From: Hevea brasiliensis
Taxonomy: Eukaryota; Streptophyta; Magnoliopsida; Malpighiales; Euphorbiaceae
Direction: 5' to 3'
Length of the DNA stretch: 64,000 bases
Assembly: GCF_030052815.1 (NCBI RefSeq)
Contig: NC_079510.1
Span: forward strand, 40,270,853-40,334,852
Both the position numbers and the translations under genes were made by a program. The notes under the pieces are model-generated. The model worked only from the letters and a program-made list of their open reading frames with translations. It had not been told where the DNA came from and did not search any database. Within the stretch, counting starts at the first letter, position 1. Every line of letters starts with the position of its first letter. Shown piece after piece: positions 49,452 through 61,685 of this stretch.

Positions 49452-52400
49452 AAACTCAACTCAACTCAACTAAGCCTTTATCCCAAAAATTTAGGGTCGG
49501 CTATATGGATTCTCTTTCTCCACTCTAAACGATTTTGGATTTAATCCCTTGAAATGTGTAATGCTTCTAGGTTATATTGTACTATTCTCCTCCAAGTCAG
49601 TTCAAGTTTACACCTTCTTTTCTTTCTATCCTCTACCCTAATGTGCTGTGCTTGTCTAACTGGAGCCTCTATATGTTTACGCTTCACATGACCAAACCAC
49701 CTTAATCTCCTGCCACTCTTACATTTTCTCTAATACTCTCATTACGGACTTTATCTAGTTTAGTATGCCCACTCATCCACCTTAACATTCTCATCTCCCC
49801 CACTCTTATCTTAGACACATATAACTCCTTTAGTGCCCAACACTCATTACCATATAACATGGTCGGTCGTATGGCTGCATAGTAAAATTGTCCTTTAAAC
49901 TTATTGGGAATCTTGCAATCACATAAAACTTCCGTGGCATGTCTCCATTTCAACTATCCGGCTTTAATCCTATGACTAACATCCTCCTCACATCCCCCAT
50001 CTACTTGAAGGACTGAGCTGAGATATTTAAAGTGATAATTTTGGGATAGTATCAATCCATCCAAATTAACTCCTTCCCTATCACCAGTTCGGCCTTCACT
50101 GAACTTACAATGCATGTATTATGTTTTCATTCTACTTAACTTAAAGCCCTTTGACTCTAGAGTACTTCTCCAAAGCTTTAGCTTTCTATTAACTCCTTCT
50201 TGCATCTCATCTATCAGAACTGTATTATCTGCAAACATCATGCACCAAGGGATACTCTCTTATATATGTTTCATTAATTCATTTAAAACTAATGTAAAAA
50301 GGTAAGGGCTTACAGCTGAACCTTGGTGTAATCTAACTGAGATAAGAAAATCTCTTGTGTCTCCTCCCACTGTGTGCACAATAGTAGTTGCTCCTTCATA
50401 CATGTCTTTCAACACTTATATGTACCTAATAGATACCCCCTTTTATTCTAACACTCTCCATAAGACATCTCTTGGAACACTATCATAAGCCTTCTTCAAA
50501 TCGATAAAAACCATGTGTAAATCTTTCCTCGCATCTCTATATTTCTCCATCAAGCTTCTAATGAGAAAGATCGCTTGCATGGTTGAACGACCAGGCATGA
50601 AGTCAAATTGATTGGGAGAGATAGAAGAATCATAACGTAGTCGATGTTCCACAACTCTCTCCCACAACTTCATAGTATGTCTCATGAGTTTAATTCCCCT
50701 ATAGTTTGAGCAACTCTGTATGTCTCCCTTATTTTTAAAAATAGGTACTAAAATACTCCTCCATTCATCAGACATTTTCTTTGAATTTAGAATCTTATTA
50801 AACAATTTAGTTAACCATGTCACTCCCATATCTCCCAAACACTTCCACACTTCAATTGGTATTCCATCGGATCCATAGCCTTTATCCACTTTCATTCTTT
50901 TAAGTGCTTCCTTTACTTCTAAAGATCTAATCCTTCTAGTATAATTCACATTCTTTTCTATTGCTCTGTAGTCTATATTCACGCTATTACCATTTTGACT
51001 ATTATGAAAGATATCATCAAAATAATTTCTCCATCTTTCTTTAATTTCTTCATCTTTCACCAACACTTTTCTTTCTTTATCCTTAATGCACCTAACTTGA
51101 TTGAGATCTTGACATTTCTTTTCTTTCCTCCTTACTAATCTATAAATATCTTTCTCTCCTTCTTTAGTTTCAAGTTTCTCATTTAACTTTTCAAAGGCTT
51201 GCGCTCTTGCTTGACTAATTGCATTTTTTGCTTCTTCTTTGCTATCTTGTACTGTTTATATGCCTCATTATTATCACACTTAGGTAATTTCTAATACCAT
51301 TATCTCTTTCTCTTTACTGCCTTTTGTACTTCTTCATTCTACCACCATCTCTCTTTTGAGGGTGGTTCATGTCCTCTAGACTCTCCAAGTACTTTTCTAG
51401 CTACTTCTCTAATCTTTGATGCCATCTGTATCCACATATCATTGGTCTCCATATCCAGCTTCCATGCTTCAGACTCGAAAAGCTCATTTTGAACTTCACT
51501 TGCTTTACTACTTTGAACTCCTATCATTTTGTTTGAGCTACACTATTTCTTCTAACGTTACTTGAATTATTCCTAAACTTGACATCCAAGACCACCAACC
51601 GATGTTGACTTGTTAAAACCTCTCTCAGAATGACCTTACAATCCTTGCATAGAGCTCTATTTGTCTTTCTGGTTAAGAGGAAGTCAATTTAACTTCTATA
51701 TTGCCCACTTTTAAAAGTCATTAAATGTGACTCTCTTTTTATAAAATAGGTATTTACCAGTATTAGGTCGTATGCCATAGCAAAATCCAGAATGCTTTTT
51801 CCCTCCTCATTTCGGTTGCCAAATCTAAAACCTCCATGAACATTCTCATAGCCTTGCCTATCACTTCCTATATGTCCATTCAAATCTCCACCGATGAAAA
51901 CATTCTCTTCATTCAATATGCTTTGCATTAGATCATCCATATCTTCCCAAAACCTTTGTTTACTCTTACTATCTAGTCCTATTTGTGGGGCATAAACACT
52001 AACTACATTTATTATTTCTCTTTCTAATACTAACTTTACTAGTATAATTCTATCTTCTACTCTTTTCACAGCTATTACAACATCTTTCAACCTCCTGTCT
52101 ATGATTATGCCCACACTGTTCTTATTTCTCTCATTTTTGATAAATCACAGTTTGTACCTTAAATTATCCATTTCCTTACTTTTCTCTCTTACCCATTTAG
52201 TCTCCTGAATGTAAGCAATATTCACCCTTTTCCTTTCCAAGGTATCCACAAGCTCCACTAATTTTCCTGTAAGTGATCTAATATTCCAAGTACCAAACCT
52301 GATTCTCCTCCTATCATGTTCCTTCATAATTGATCTCCTTCTATGATGTCTTCTATTATTCTCTATGACTATCTTGTGTTCTATTCTTCTATCTGTTCTA

Positions 52401-52710
52401 CTATCTGTCCCATGGACTAACTTCTTTACCCACACCCGTCCATGATGTGGAAACCCTTGCTCATTTAACACCACACCCGGGTGCCAGCATGGCGCGTTGC
52501 TTTCAGTGAATGCCCTACACCCTTGTATATTTCTCACTATACTCGGGCTCTGATATAGTGCGTCGTAAGTAGAGGACGCCTCAATGTTTATATCATTTGA
52601 ATCTATATCATAAGATGTGATGGAATTTTTATGCTGGTTGTCACCTACCGCAACCCTCCTCCTTTATCCGGACTTGGGACCTGCTAAGCGCAAACTACTT
52701 AGGCAGAGTT
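49452..52710 (-). mobile_element. RTE-type non-LTR retrotransposon (LINE), copy B
   Basis: Reads right to left. The endonuclease part (52537-51689) shows FGTWNIRSLTGKL, YIQETKW and GGDLNGHIGSD. The reverse transcriptase part (51066-about 50170) shows VPIFKNKGDIQSCSNYRG, NQFDFMPGRSTM and FIDLKKAYDSVPRDV. A C-terminal part follows to about 49700. The perfect 17-base duplication AAGACTTGAAATCTTTA flanks it at 49435-49451 and 52711-52727, and the 3' tail is TTGAG repeated. The FADD box reads FADN near 50226-50243 and several stops are present, so it is dead, but it has fewer breaks than copy A. Confidence 0.9.
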
Positions 52711-52727
52711 AAGACTTGAAATCTTTA
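52711..52727. repeat. Right target-site duplication of LINE copy B
   Basis: Identical to 49435-49451 and directly outside the LINE 5' end. Confidence 0.9.
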
Positions 52728-55336
52728 TTACTCAAATTTTTCAATTTCAAATTTAGGTTGGTTTTTACTATTGAATTTGTTTGGCATAAATTAGGGTTTG
52801 TTTGATTGTTGAATTTTTAGAGTTTGTTTGGAGAAAATATGAATTTCTTTAACCGTTAAAATTTAGATTGATTGAAATTTGATTATTTGATTGTTGAAAT
52901 TTTTGTTTGAATATGAAACTATGAAAGGAAGATATAATACAACTTCTAAATTTTATGAAGACATCGAAGGAAAAACAATGGATATAGCAAAGTAGGAGAA
53001 GAACCAATCCATCGAATTTTGATTTGGTTTGATTCAATTGGCCTTTCTAGCTAGGTTTGATTTCATTTCATTTAAAATACATTTCAGTTCTTTAATTTTT
53101 ATATTCAATTTTTATTTAAAAAATTATCATCTAACCTTATAAAATATGATAAATCTTTTAAACTAATATTAAGGCTCTATTTTATTTTATTAAAAATATT
53201 TTCCTTCACATTTTTTTAAGTCTAGAACACTTAAAAAAATGAGATCAATGGAAAATATTATTTTGATAAAAAAAATTAAGTCATTTTAAAAGAGTAAATT
53301 ATTCTTTATTTTTTAGATTTTAATAATCTTATCAATAATATAAATACATACCATTAATTTAACATTACAATTAAATAACAAAAAATATTTTCATAAAAAA
53401 TATATTTTTAAATAATATTTTTCATTAAAACATTTTTTAAATATAAATTATTTTTTTAAACAAACTAAGTCTTAAAATTCCTTTTACATAACTCTTAAAT
53501 TATTTCAATATCTCAACTTTTTTTTTTTAAGTTGAAATCTCCGCTATTGTTATAATTCTTTAAGAGATTATATTTGATATATGAACAACAATCAGAAATT
53601 AATACACAGTTTTCAGTAAAAAAGAAATAAAAACAGTACACATAAATGGGAAAAATAAGAAAAACAAGTTGATCTCACGTAAGCTGATCCTTACGTGACT
53701 CTTGTTCAAAGCCATTGCGGGTTGATAGATATATTAGTTTTTGAAGATGGGTCTACTGTATATATTAAATAGCCATGCCGGATCTATGATGACTGACCTG
53801 AGGGATCACCAGAGAATAGTAAAAGCTTAGTGGGATTGGGACAACACTGCAAAAGGGGAGGTTGGTTCACGCTTTACCTATTTAAGGGAAGCATTGATTT
53901 TTTAAGAAAGAAAATTAATTTCAATATTGAAGCCTCTCCAAATCTTCTATACTAAAAAAAAGTCCAAATATCAATGGATTGGTGTGATTCGATTCATCAA
54001 TTTATTTGGGTATTTGAAAGTTGTGTCAAATTAATCTTTATTTTTATAGAATTTATTAGCTAGCCTTTTTTTTTCCCTTTTAAAATGTGCTAGTTAAGTA
54101 AAATATTAATTATATTACTTATTTAAAGGAAATATTGATTTTTTAAGAAAGAAAATTAATTTCAATATTGAAACGTTGCCAAATCTTCTATAGTAAAAAA
54201 AGAAGTTAATTAATATTTGAATTTTAAAAAATATTTTTTTAATGGAGAGTGAAAATTTAAATTTAAATTTGACACGTTTAAATATCAATGAAATGTCTTT
54301 AACCGCTAAATTGACCAAATCAGGCTGATTGTGATTGACACATTTTTATGTTGATTATGTTGACCAATTTAGATAATGAATATTTATTATATAAAATTTA
54401 AATTCAATTTAAATATTATTTTAAAATTTAAATTTATTTTAAATTTAATTATATACTATTTGAATTCATTTTAATAAAATTTCTTTGAATTAAATATAAA
54501 AAATATCAAAGCTATCACAAAACTTGAAGGTCAGTGAACTTTTTTGCACATTTGCATTTTATATTATATATAATGCTAATATAAAATAATTATTTTCTAC
54601 ACTCGATACATTTAACTAATTAATAATTATTATTTTAGTTAGGATGATGATAATCAATATTCAAATATGTTTAGGAGTAAATAAATTTACTCTCTCAAAT
54701 TAATTATACGTTAGCTCATCCCATATAACCCTTGTAATTTTAAAAACAGAAAATTAATTAATCAAGGAGCCAATTGAGACATTAATCATGTACTTACACA
54801 CCATGTGGCCAGGACTGCAACTTCATTAAAGTTAATATTAAATCAGAAATCACTTCTGAAAAATATAAGTTTTGACTTATCACAATCCGAATATAATTTG
54901 TTGCTAAAACCAAACAAGGCCAAAATGATGCATTTTATGTATTACGCTGTGTTTGGAAGACAGTTTTATAAAATAATGAAAAATTTTAAAAGATTTTAAA
55001 ATTATATATTTATATTTAAGAGAATTCATAATTTTTTAAAATAAAATTTTTAAAGATATTTAAAAATCTCTAAAAATTTATATTTTTTTTACCTATTAAT
55101 TAATAAATAAATAAATTTTTTATTTACTTCCTCTCAATTGCAAAAAATTTATAAAGATTTAAAAATCATGAAAAATCCTACACTCTTACTGTATATTAGT
55201 TCCTTCCAAATATAGTATTTACACATTTAATTTTATAAAATACTGAAAAAAAAAAAGTTGTCAATTAGTCAAGTTGATAGTTAATTGTCCTTATTTCAGA
55301 AGTAGAGGAAAAAGGAAAAGAAAGCCCCAGGCAGAG
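52728..55336. other. AT-rich intergenic DNA with one dispersed duplication
   Basis: No gene seen. A block of about 85 bases at 53877-53960 recurs at 54117-54205 (shared TATTGATTTTTTAAGAAAG and CCAAATCTTCTATA), in the same orientation. The rest is simple AT-rich DNA. Promoter signals for the BURP gene should lie at the right end but no clear TATA box was picked. Confidence 0.5.
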
Positions 55337-56394
55337 ATGGGTATCCATTTTCCTTCCTGGAGAATCATCCTTTGTGTTCTACTTGTTTTAGTGGTAATTG
55401 ATTTCTGTCTCATCTCTATGAAACTATGAGAGTTCAGTTCTTGCATTGCTTTCGTAAATTTCCTTCCTGAATAATTGTCCTGCTTCACGTATGTATATAT
55501 GCTGCTTTCTGTAATTTTTTTTTCTCTTTTTGTATCAATTTCCTTGTTTGCAGTTAATTTTTCCAATGTTTTATTCTACAGTTTGCCAAAGGCAGTAGTT
55601 CCAGGAAGACATGTGACTCGCCTTTAAAAGAAGCAGCAGGTGATTTGACAGCAAATTCAAAGGATAGCCATCTACTGATCAAGAATGTCATTGATCATCA
55701 AATGCAACACATGGACCCTTCAGACCATGTTTTCTTCACTGTAGATGATCTAAAAGCTGGAAGAAAAATTCCAATCTACTTCCCTTATAAAAACCATTCT
55801 GCTTCTCCCCGTTTGCTATCTAGAGAAGAAGCCAATTCCATTCCTTTCTCTTTAACACAACTCCCTTACCTTCTTGAACTTTTCTCTATCTCCAAAGACT
55901 CTCCTCAAGCCAAAGCCATGGAATATACTCTAAGACATTGTGATGTCAAAACCACAGAAAGAGAGACCAAGATGTGTGCTGCCTCCTTAGAATCGGTGCT
56001 TGATTTTGTATGTGCAACCTTTGGATTGGACACTCAATTCAAAGCTTTAACTACTAATTATCTCACAAACCCGGTTACACAATTGCAAAATTATACCATT
56101 TTGGAAGACCCAAAAGAGATCCTGCCAGAAAAAATCGTAGGATGTCATGCAATGCCTTACCCGTATGTGGTCTACTATTGCCATAGAGCAGAAGGGAGGG
56201 ACAGGCTGTTTGAGATGTTACTGGGTGGTGAGGATGGAGAAAGAGTCCAAGCTCCAGGGATTTGCCATATGGACACCTCTAAATGGGACAGGGACCATGT
56301 GTCGTTTCGTGTCCTCAAAATGGAGCCTGGAACTTCCCCAGTTTGCCATTTCTTCCCAGCAAATAACTTAGTTTGGGTGCCTTTGTCTGCTTGA
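55337..56394 (+). CDS. BURP domain protein
   Basis: Exon 1 (55337-55393) encodes a signal peptide (MGIHFPSWRIILCVLLVLV). Exon 2 (55582-56394) carries the rest, giving 289 residues. The BURP domain covers about residues 60-289. It starts at VFFTVDDLKAGRKIPIYFP and has the paired Cys-His landmarks RHCD, GCHAMPYPYVVYYCH, CHMDTSKW and VCHFFPANNLVW. BURP proteins are plant-only and secreted or wall-associated. Members include RD22, USP, BNM2 and the polygalacturonase beta subunit, and some are stress- or seed-related. The short region between signal peptide and domain, without long repeats, fits the BNM2/USP-like group better than RD22 or PG1beta. The frame is intact and AATAAA lies near 56469. 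Confidence 0.9.
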
Positions 56395-56704
56395 TAAAAT
56401 CTTGGATGTAATTGTGCATTTTTGAAGTGTAATGTAGTATTTTTGTCCTACTTAATATCATATGTGAAATAAAACAAGTGTGGCGGTCATCATGCCCTGC
56501 AAACTCTATTTAGGGAACACCCCCTTCTTTTGAGCTAGATAGAGGGTCCATTTAATCTGTAATTTGGGATGGTTGATTTGTAATTATAAATAAACAAAAG
56601 CTTTCCAACGATCAAGATATGGGATCTCCATCAGGAGATCTCAATTAGCCTTTTCTATAGTAAAATGATGGTCCTGATGAGAGTTCCCAACTTGTTACTC
56701 AGTT

Positions 56705-57660
56705 ATGTTACTCAGTTATCTTTTCATCTTGATGGTACTTATCTCTCTACTTTGGCTCACCCTAATAGATGATTTTTGGCAGTTCCTAATATCAGTTTCT
56801 TTTAGATTTTACGATGTGTGGTGTGACCATGGAAATGGAACTAGGGAGATATTTGAACACCACCAGCAAGTGTTCACAAGCCATGAAAAAGAAACCAGGA
56901 TTTTGCCAGTGGGACATTCCATGGACGGTCATAATAATATGCAGGCTTCAAGCCTTGGCTTCTTCACATTGAATGATCTATATGCAGGAAAATTTATCCA
57001 TATTCACTTTCCCGACATGAATCCTTCTCTTTTGCCTCGCTTGTTGCCTAGAGAAGAGGCCGATATTCTTCCTTTCTCAACCAAAAAACTCCCATACATT
57101 GTCCAACTTTCTCAACCTCCCAAGACTCTTCTCCAGCTAAAACCATTGAAGATACGCTTGCACTGTGAGCTGAAACCCATATCAAAGGAGAGGCTAAATT
57201 CTATGCTACCTCATTAGAATCCATGCTTGATTTTGCACGCACCACTTTTGGATTGGACACCCGTTTAGAAGCCATAAACACAGCTTACCTGAAGAAAAAT
57301 CCATTACTACCCTTGAACAGAAGTACACGCTTCTAGAAGATCCTGAAGAGGTGTTAGCTCCAAAGATGGTAGCCTGCCATTTATTGCCTTACCTATATTC
57401 TGTTTATTATTGCCAAAGCCAAGAGAGTGAAAACAAGGATCGTAAGTTTCCCTAGAGGGTGAAAATGGAGACAAAGTGGAAGCTGTTGCTGTTTTTCACA
57501 TGGATACTTCTGCTTGGGACCCAAACCACATTATCATTTCGCCTGCTTGGCATAGAGCCTGGAACTTCACCGCCTTGCCATTTCTTCTCTCCAAAGTCCA
57601 AATAATCTCTCTTTGTTCCAACACGTTTATGGAAGGACTTGAACCATATGTTATAATGAT
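56705..57660 (+). pseudogene. Broken tandem copy of the BURP gene
   Basis: The same domain in pieces: GFFTLNDLYAGKFIHIHFP, LLPREEADILPFSTKKLPY, then frameshifts near 57120 and 57175, a stop at 57217, a frameshift near 57290, and out-of-frame remnants of VACHLLPYLYSVYYCQ (57367-57415) and FHMDTSAWDPNH (57495-57530). The final Cys-His block is also frameshifted. It lies 310 bases downstream in the same direction and its wording differs clearly from the intact gene, so the duplication is not recent. Confidence 0.82.
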
Positions 57661-58943
57661 GTAATTTTGCTGTCCATTGTTTCAATATGTTCCTGCGAAA
57701 TTGCTTTTCTCTAAGAAAATTTCCTATAAATGGTATTTCTTCTTAATTAATGTATTAGCACACGTGATTAAGTTCCCATTTGAGATAAAAGAATTTCTCT
57801 TAATTAATTGGTGGCAAGTGGAAAAAGTACTCCATGCAGTGCAGAGAACTGCTAAATGACTCTTATGAACATTAGAAGCACACAAATACACATATTCCTA
57901 AGACAACAACATGGGTTTAACTCTTGCAAAAAAGCTCTACCAAATCAAATTGATTGTTCAAACGACTTACTTGACAGAACTTAATATGATACTGCTCATT
58001 TGTTACCATCTGTAGTGGAATAGAAATACCAATCAGCTATTATTAAGCTTTAACAACTTCAGTTATTTAAAGACCCACGTAAAAATAAGGTCCCTTAAGT
58101 TCCAACCATCTCCTCTTTTTGCTTCACATTTAAAAACAAATCAACAAATTAACCAATTGATGTGTTTTACAGAATATGCATTTGGTAGTGTGTAGAGAAT
58201 GACTAGTTTCAATGTAAACATGATCAGGGATAGCATATTTCTTCGTCCACCCTACTCAGTTAAGGGCTAGATTTCACCCATCTGCTTTTCATCTCATTGT
58301 AGTAATATTGGAAACTAACTAGCTATATGTGCACAACACATACGACACAAGCAATCTCGCAAAAATTTCACCTGATTTAAGTTTCCCTGGATGTAAAGAT
58401 TTAGATGGGGAAACAGATAAATTAAGAGAAGAAAAGGACAGCACACACAGAGAAAGAGGCTTCATTATACGTAGTTCAGCTGAATAAGCATGCCTGCATG
58501 TGAAAGAGTACAATGAGAATTTGCATAAATAGAAATCTATGCCTACTACTTCTCTGGACCAGTTATCAAATCCAACAATTTATGATTGTATTCAGCTCAT
58601 TTACCTACAGGATTAAATTAGACAGCCAAAGAGAGCAACTCTTATAGATTCAATTATTGTTACACTATCTTCACTCGCCAAAACCACAAAGTTCTGACCA
58701 CTATTATATATATAGTACCCAAAGAAAAGGGAAAGGAAATGAAAATCACTTACAGATTATAATGGTATTCAGTTCACCATTTGGTGAAATTTTAGCAATT
58801 TATTTTGAATATGAGAACCAATTTTGTTAAAACACTAATTCAACTTCTATTCTTTGCTGGATCACTAACTTATCTATTTATTTTTCCATAGAGATGAATC
58901 ACAAGTTTGCTTATAAAATTTTCAAAAAATATTGCTACCACAA
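57661..58943. other. Intergenic region, no gene recognised
   Basis: Only short frames without resemblance to known proteins. No clear transposon ends. The right end abuts the 3' end of the NUS1-like pseudogene. Confidence 0.5.
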
Positions 58944-59256
58944 TCAAAAGAAGAACTCACCATAATTTCGGCGCACTGTTGTGAACCTGTAAATGTCCTT
59001 TATCAGGGAACCGTAGCTCATGGACTTCAAGGGTCCCATATGCCTGAAACACAAAGTAGAACACAATTTAGGCCAAGAAATGCAAAGCTTTACAATGACA
59101 TAAGAGTGAAGTTGTAGAACATCCGAGTAAGATAGATGGGAAGCTCCTCCAATGCTAAAATATTAACAATGAAGACATTCAAGTAAAAGGTTTTTTCCTT
59201 GATCAATATTCAGAGGAAAAAAGGTCATCTGTTTTCAGATTCTGAATCTTGCACCC

Positions 59257-59293
<37 letters not shown>

Positions 59294-60866
59294 CTACACA
59301 CAATCACACACGTGCATACCCAAAGTAAAAGAGCCAAAATATGAAAAATAATTAAAGAATCAACAAATTTCAAGTTTGAATGCAATTCTATAACAAGAAC
59401 AACTAATTATTAAGTTTAAAAACCAGTCAATTCACAATTAAACAACAATTTGTTGATGACAAAGTTAATAACACATTTAAACAAACTTTTCAAGAAGCAT
59501 CACTTTAAGAACTTAGTTAATATTTTCACATGCCCCTCCAACTTACAATAATGACACAAGCAGCAAAATGAAAGACATGTAACATTTTCATCATTATTGA
59601 GTTCCCCTATCAAAAAGAGAATAAGAGATACAAAACAAAATCCAAATCAAGAGTTGACTTCGTACTAACAGTTAAGTTCAATGTCGAAGAAGGGTTTTGA
59701 TACACCAGCTTTACCAGCCAAATTGAATTAATAAGAAAATTAAAGCAACTAGCTTGATCAGCTTATTGAGTCCAAACACTTACACTATCTCAGTATATTG
59801 AATTCTCCATGGTGAGAAACCTAGATGGGAAACATAGATGGCATCTTATAGGTCCATTAACTAATAGCAAATAGGGTTCTGCAAATAGGGTTCTGACCCT
59901 TTGTAACCTGATTGCATAAGAGCATCAATAACATCAATTGTAAAATCATTTGAAAAGAAATCAATCTCTGAACCATTCAGCCAATCCAAGAAGTTAGACA
60001 AACCTAAAGCATTTAGTGCCTCGTCCATTTGAGCTTCTGTAAAGACTTGCTCTTCCTGTTCTACACCATTTTCAGAAAACTTCAAGTGCTTCATAAAGAG
60101 TACGTTAGCTGCCTGGGTTATTGCTTCTTTTCCATCAGAACTAGAAGCAAATTCCAAAGTCATCTGTTTCTGGTCCAGTGGCAAATCTTTTTCAACTGCT
60201 TCCTGTAAAGCCACATGGTAAGGGCAGGTATTGAAACTGCCTAAAAGGGCAGCCTACTCAAAATCACATGTCAGCCAATCAGCCTCACCATGTACACATA
60301 AATTCTGTATATGAATGGCAGGAAACTGAAGAATAGAAGAAAACATATCATACAGATAGAAGACACTACCTCAAATAGCATAGCATTTTTCAGATTCTCT
60401 ATGATGGTTTTCTTGTATGTCTTGAGTACTCCTAGAAGAAAAAAGAAGTTGGAAACAAAATTTTTTAAATGAAAGAGATTAATGCAATTTCCGTGGGCTG
60501 ACAAGCAACAGTAATATCATGTGGAACAACAAAAGAATGTACTTAATTGCTCAGTTTCACTGAGTATCCAGCGTCTGCACCTTCGGAATCATAGAGGCAC
60601 ATATGTTTCACACCAATAGCTGCCAGCCATTGCAAAAGTTGAAGAACTTCAGAAATTTCGTAAGCATCTTCACTATCTGCCACAATGGCAAGGTACCGTA
60701 CCTTGCCAACATCGAGGGCTTAGTAATGTTTCAATAGTCCTCTAGAGATTAGATAGTTCTCACTCACTTGGACTATGCCAACTCAAAGGTACCATAATCT
60801 CACCAGAAGATGTAGAAAATGCCACAGAAGTCCAAGACAAAGATAAATAATCTGCACACCCTTAAA
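58944..60866 (-). pseudogene. NUS1/LEW1-like (Nogo-B receptor homologue) pseudogene with introns
   Basis: Exons on the minus strand: about 60866-60581, 60431-60370, 60202-60004, 59907-59784 and 59043-58944, all joined by GT-AG introns in matching phase. Products resemble plant LEW1/NUS1, the non-catalytic partner of cis-prenyltransferase that makes dehydrodolichyl diphosphate at the ER (and, in latex plants, a rubber transferase partner). Visible pieces are LLWHFLHLLVRLWYL, DVGKVRYLAIVADSEDAY, LLQWLAAIGVKHMCLYD, TIIENLKNAMLFE, MTLEFASSSDGKEAI and GSLIKDIYRFTTVRRNYGE. Exon 1 has two in-frame stops (TGA and TAA). Exon 4 has a 14-base tandem duplication that shifts the frame onto a TAG. The start is unclear. 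It is a duplicated, not processed, pseudogene. Confidence 0.85.
59258..59287. repeat. (CT)n microsatellite
   Basis: A pure CT run inside the last intron of the NUS1-like pseudogene. Confidence 0.9.
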
Positions 60867-61685
60867 AACGAAAATTAATATATCCAATTTAGCTTGATAA
60901 AAGCATAAAATGTAATCAATTTCATTATAAATTTTTAAAATAATAAAAATAATAATAACAGAAAAACAGGGAAAGAAGGGAAGGAGAGTCCAGTCTGCAG
61001 AATGGACATTCAACACAACACCTAATAAATTTTCTGAATAGCCTGTTACGATCCCACGTCACTAAGGAACAACCTTGATAAGGGGTTAATAAGTCTCCAG
61101 CCATCCTCGCTTTGCAAGCTGATTTTCAAGAGTGAGTTTTACTTAAGTAGCCCATTCCTCATATTGTCCAATTTCCGTGACTCATGGTGCTCAATAGTTC
61201 ATATCAATTGACACTTACTAAATTGTAGGGTTATTCCTTAGCCTGCGTGTTGCCCCATAGAATATAAGTCAGGCACTACTTTAAATGATATTGAATAAAT
61301 GTGTTCTAGAAATTTAACTCTTAATTCTCATACTATAGTCTCAGTAGCCTTGTACTCAAATGTGTCATGATTGCTCCTCTCATATGGAATGAAATAAACT
61401 ATTACTCCAATTTTAATCAAAGGTATTCCTTTTATTACTCCTCCATTGTTTTCACCACAAATCAATAGTATATCCTTTTATTAGGATTGTAGTATCTACT
61501 CAAGGAATTACATAATAGCAAAATATATTTCTTAAAATCCAACAGCATGTGATCAGTAACGAAGTCAGGAATTCAACTAAAGGGGGTCCAATTAAAATAT
61601 GTAATTTGTAAAAATAATATGCATAAATAAATATAAATTGACAAGAAAATTACTTAGAAAATATTAATAAACTGTTACAATTAAA
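60867..61685. other. Intergenic region with a possible LTR fragment
   Basis: From 61044 (TGTTACGATCCCACGTC) the sequence runs on with GGGGTTAATAAGTCTCC and TCATGGTGCTCAATAG blocks, which I associate with dispersed plant LTR or TRIM sequences. Its right border is not defined. Otherwise nothing was seen. Confidence 0.35.

Noticed and set aside
58932..59117. 61-codon plus-strand frame and a first minus-frame reading of the same exon
   Set aside because: The correct minus-strand frame gives the conserved NUS1/LEW1 C-terminus (VRRNYGE), so the others are shadows.
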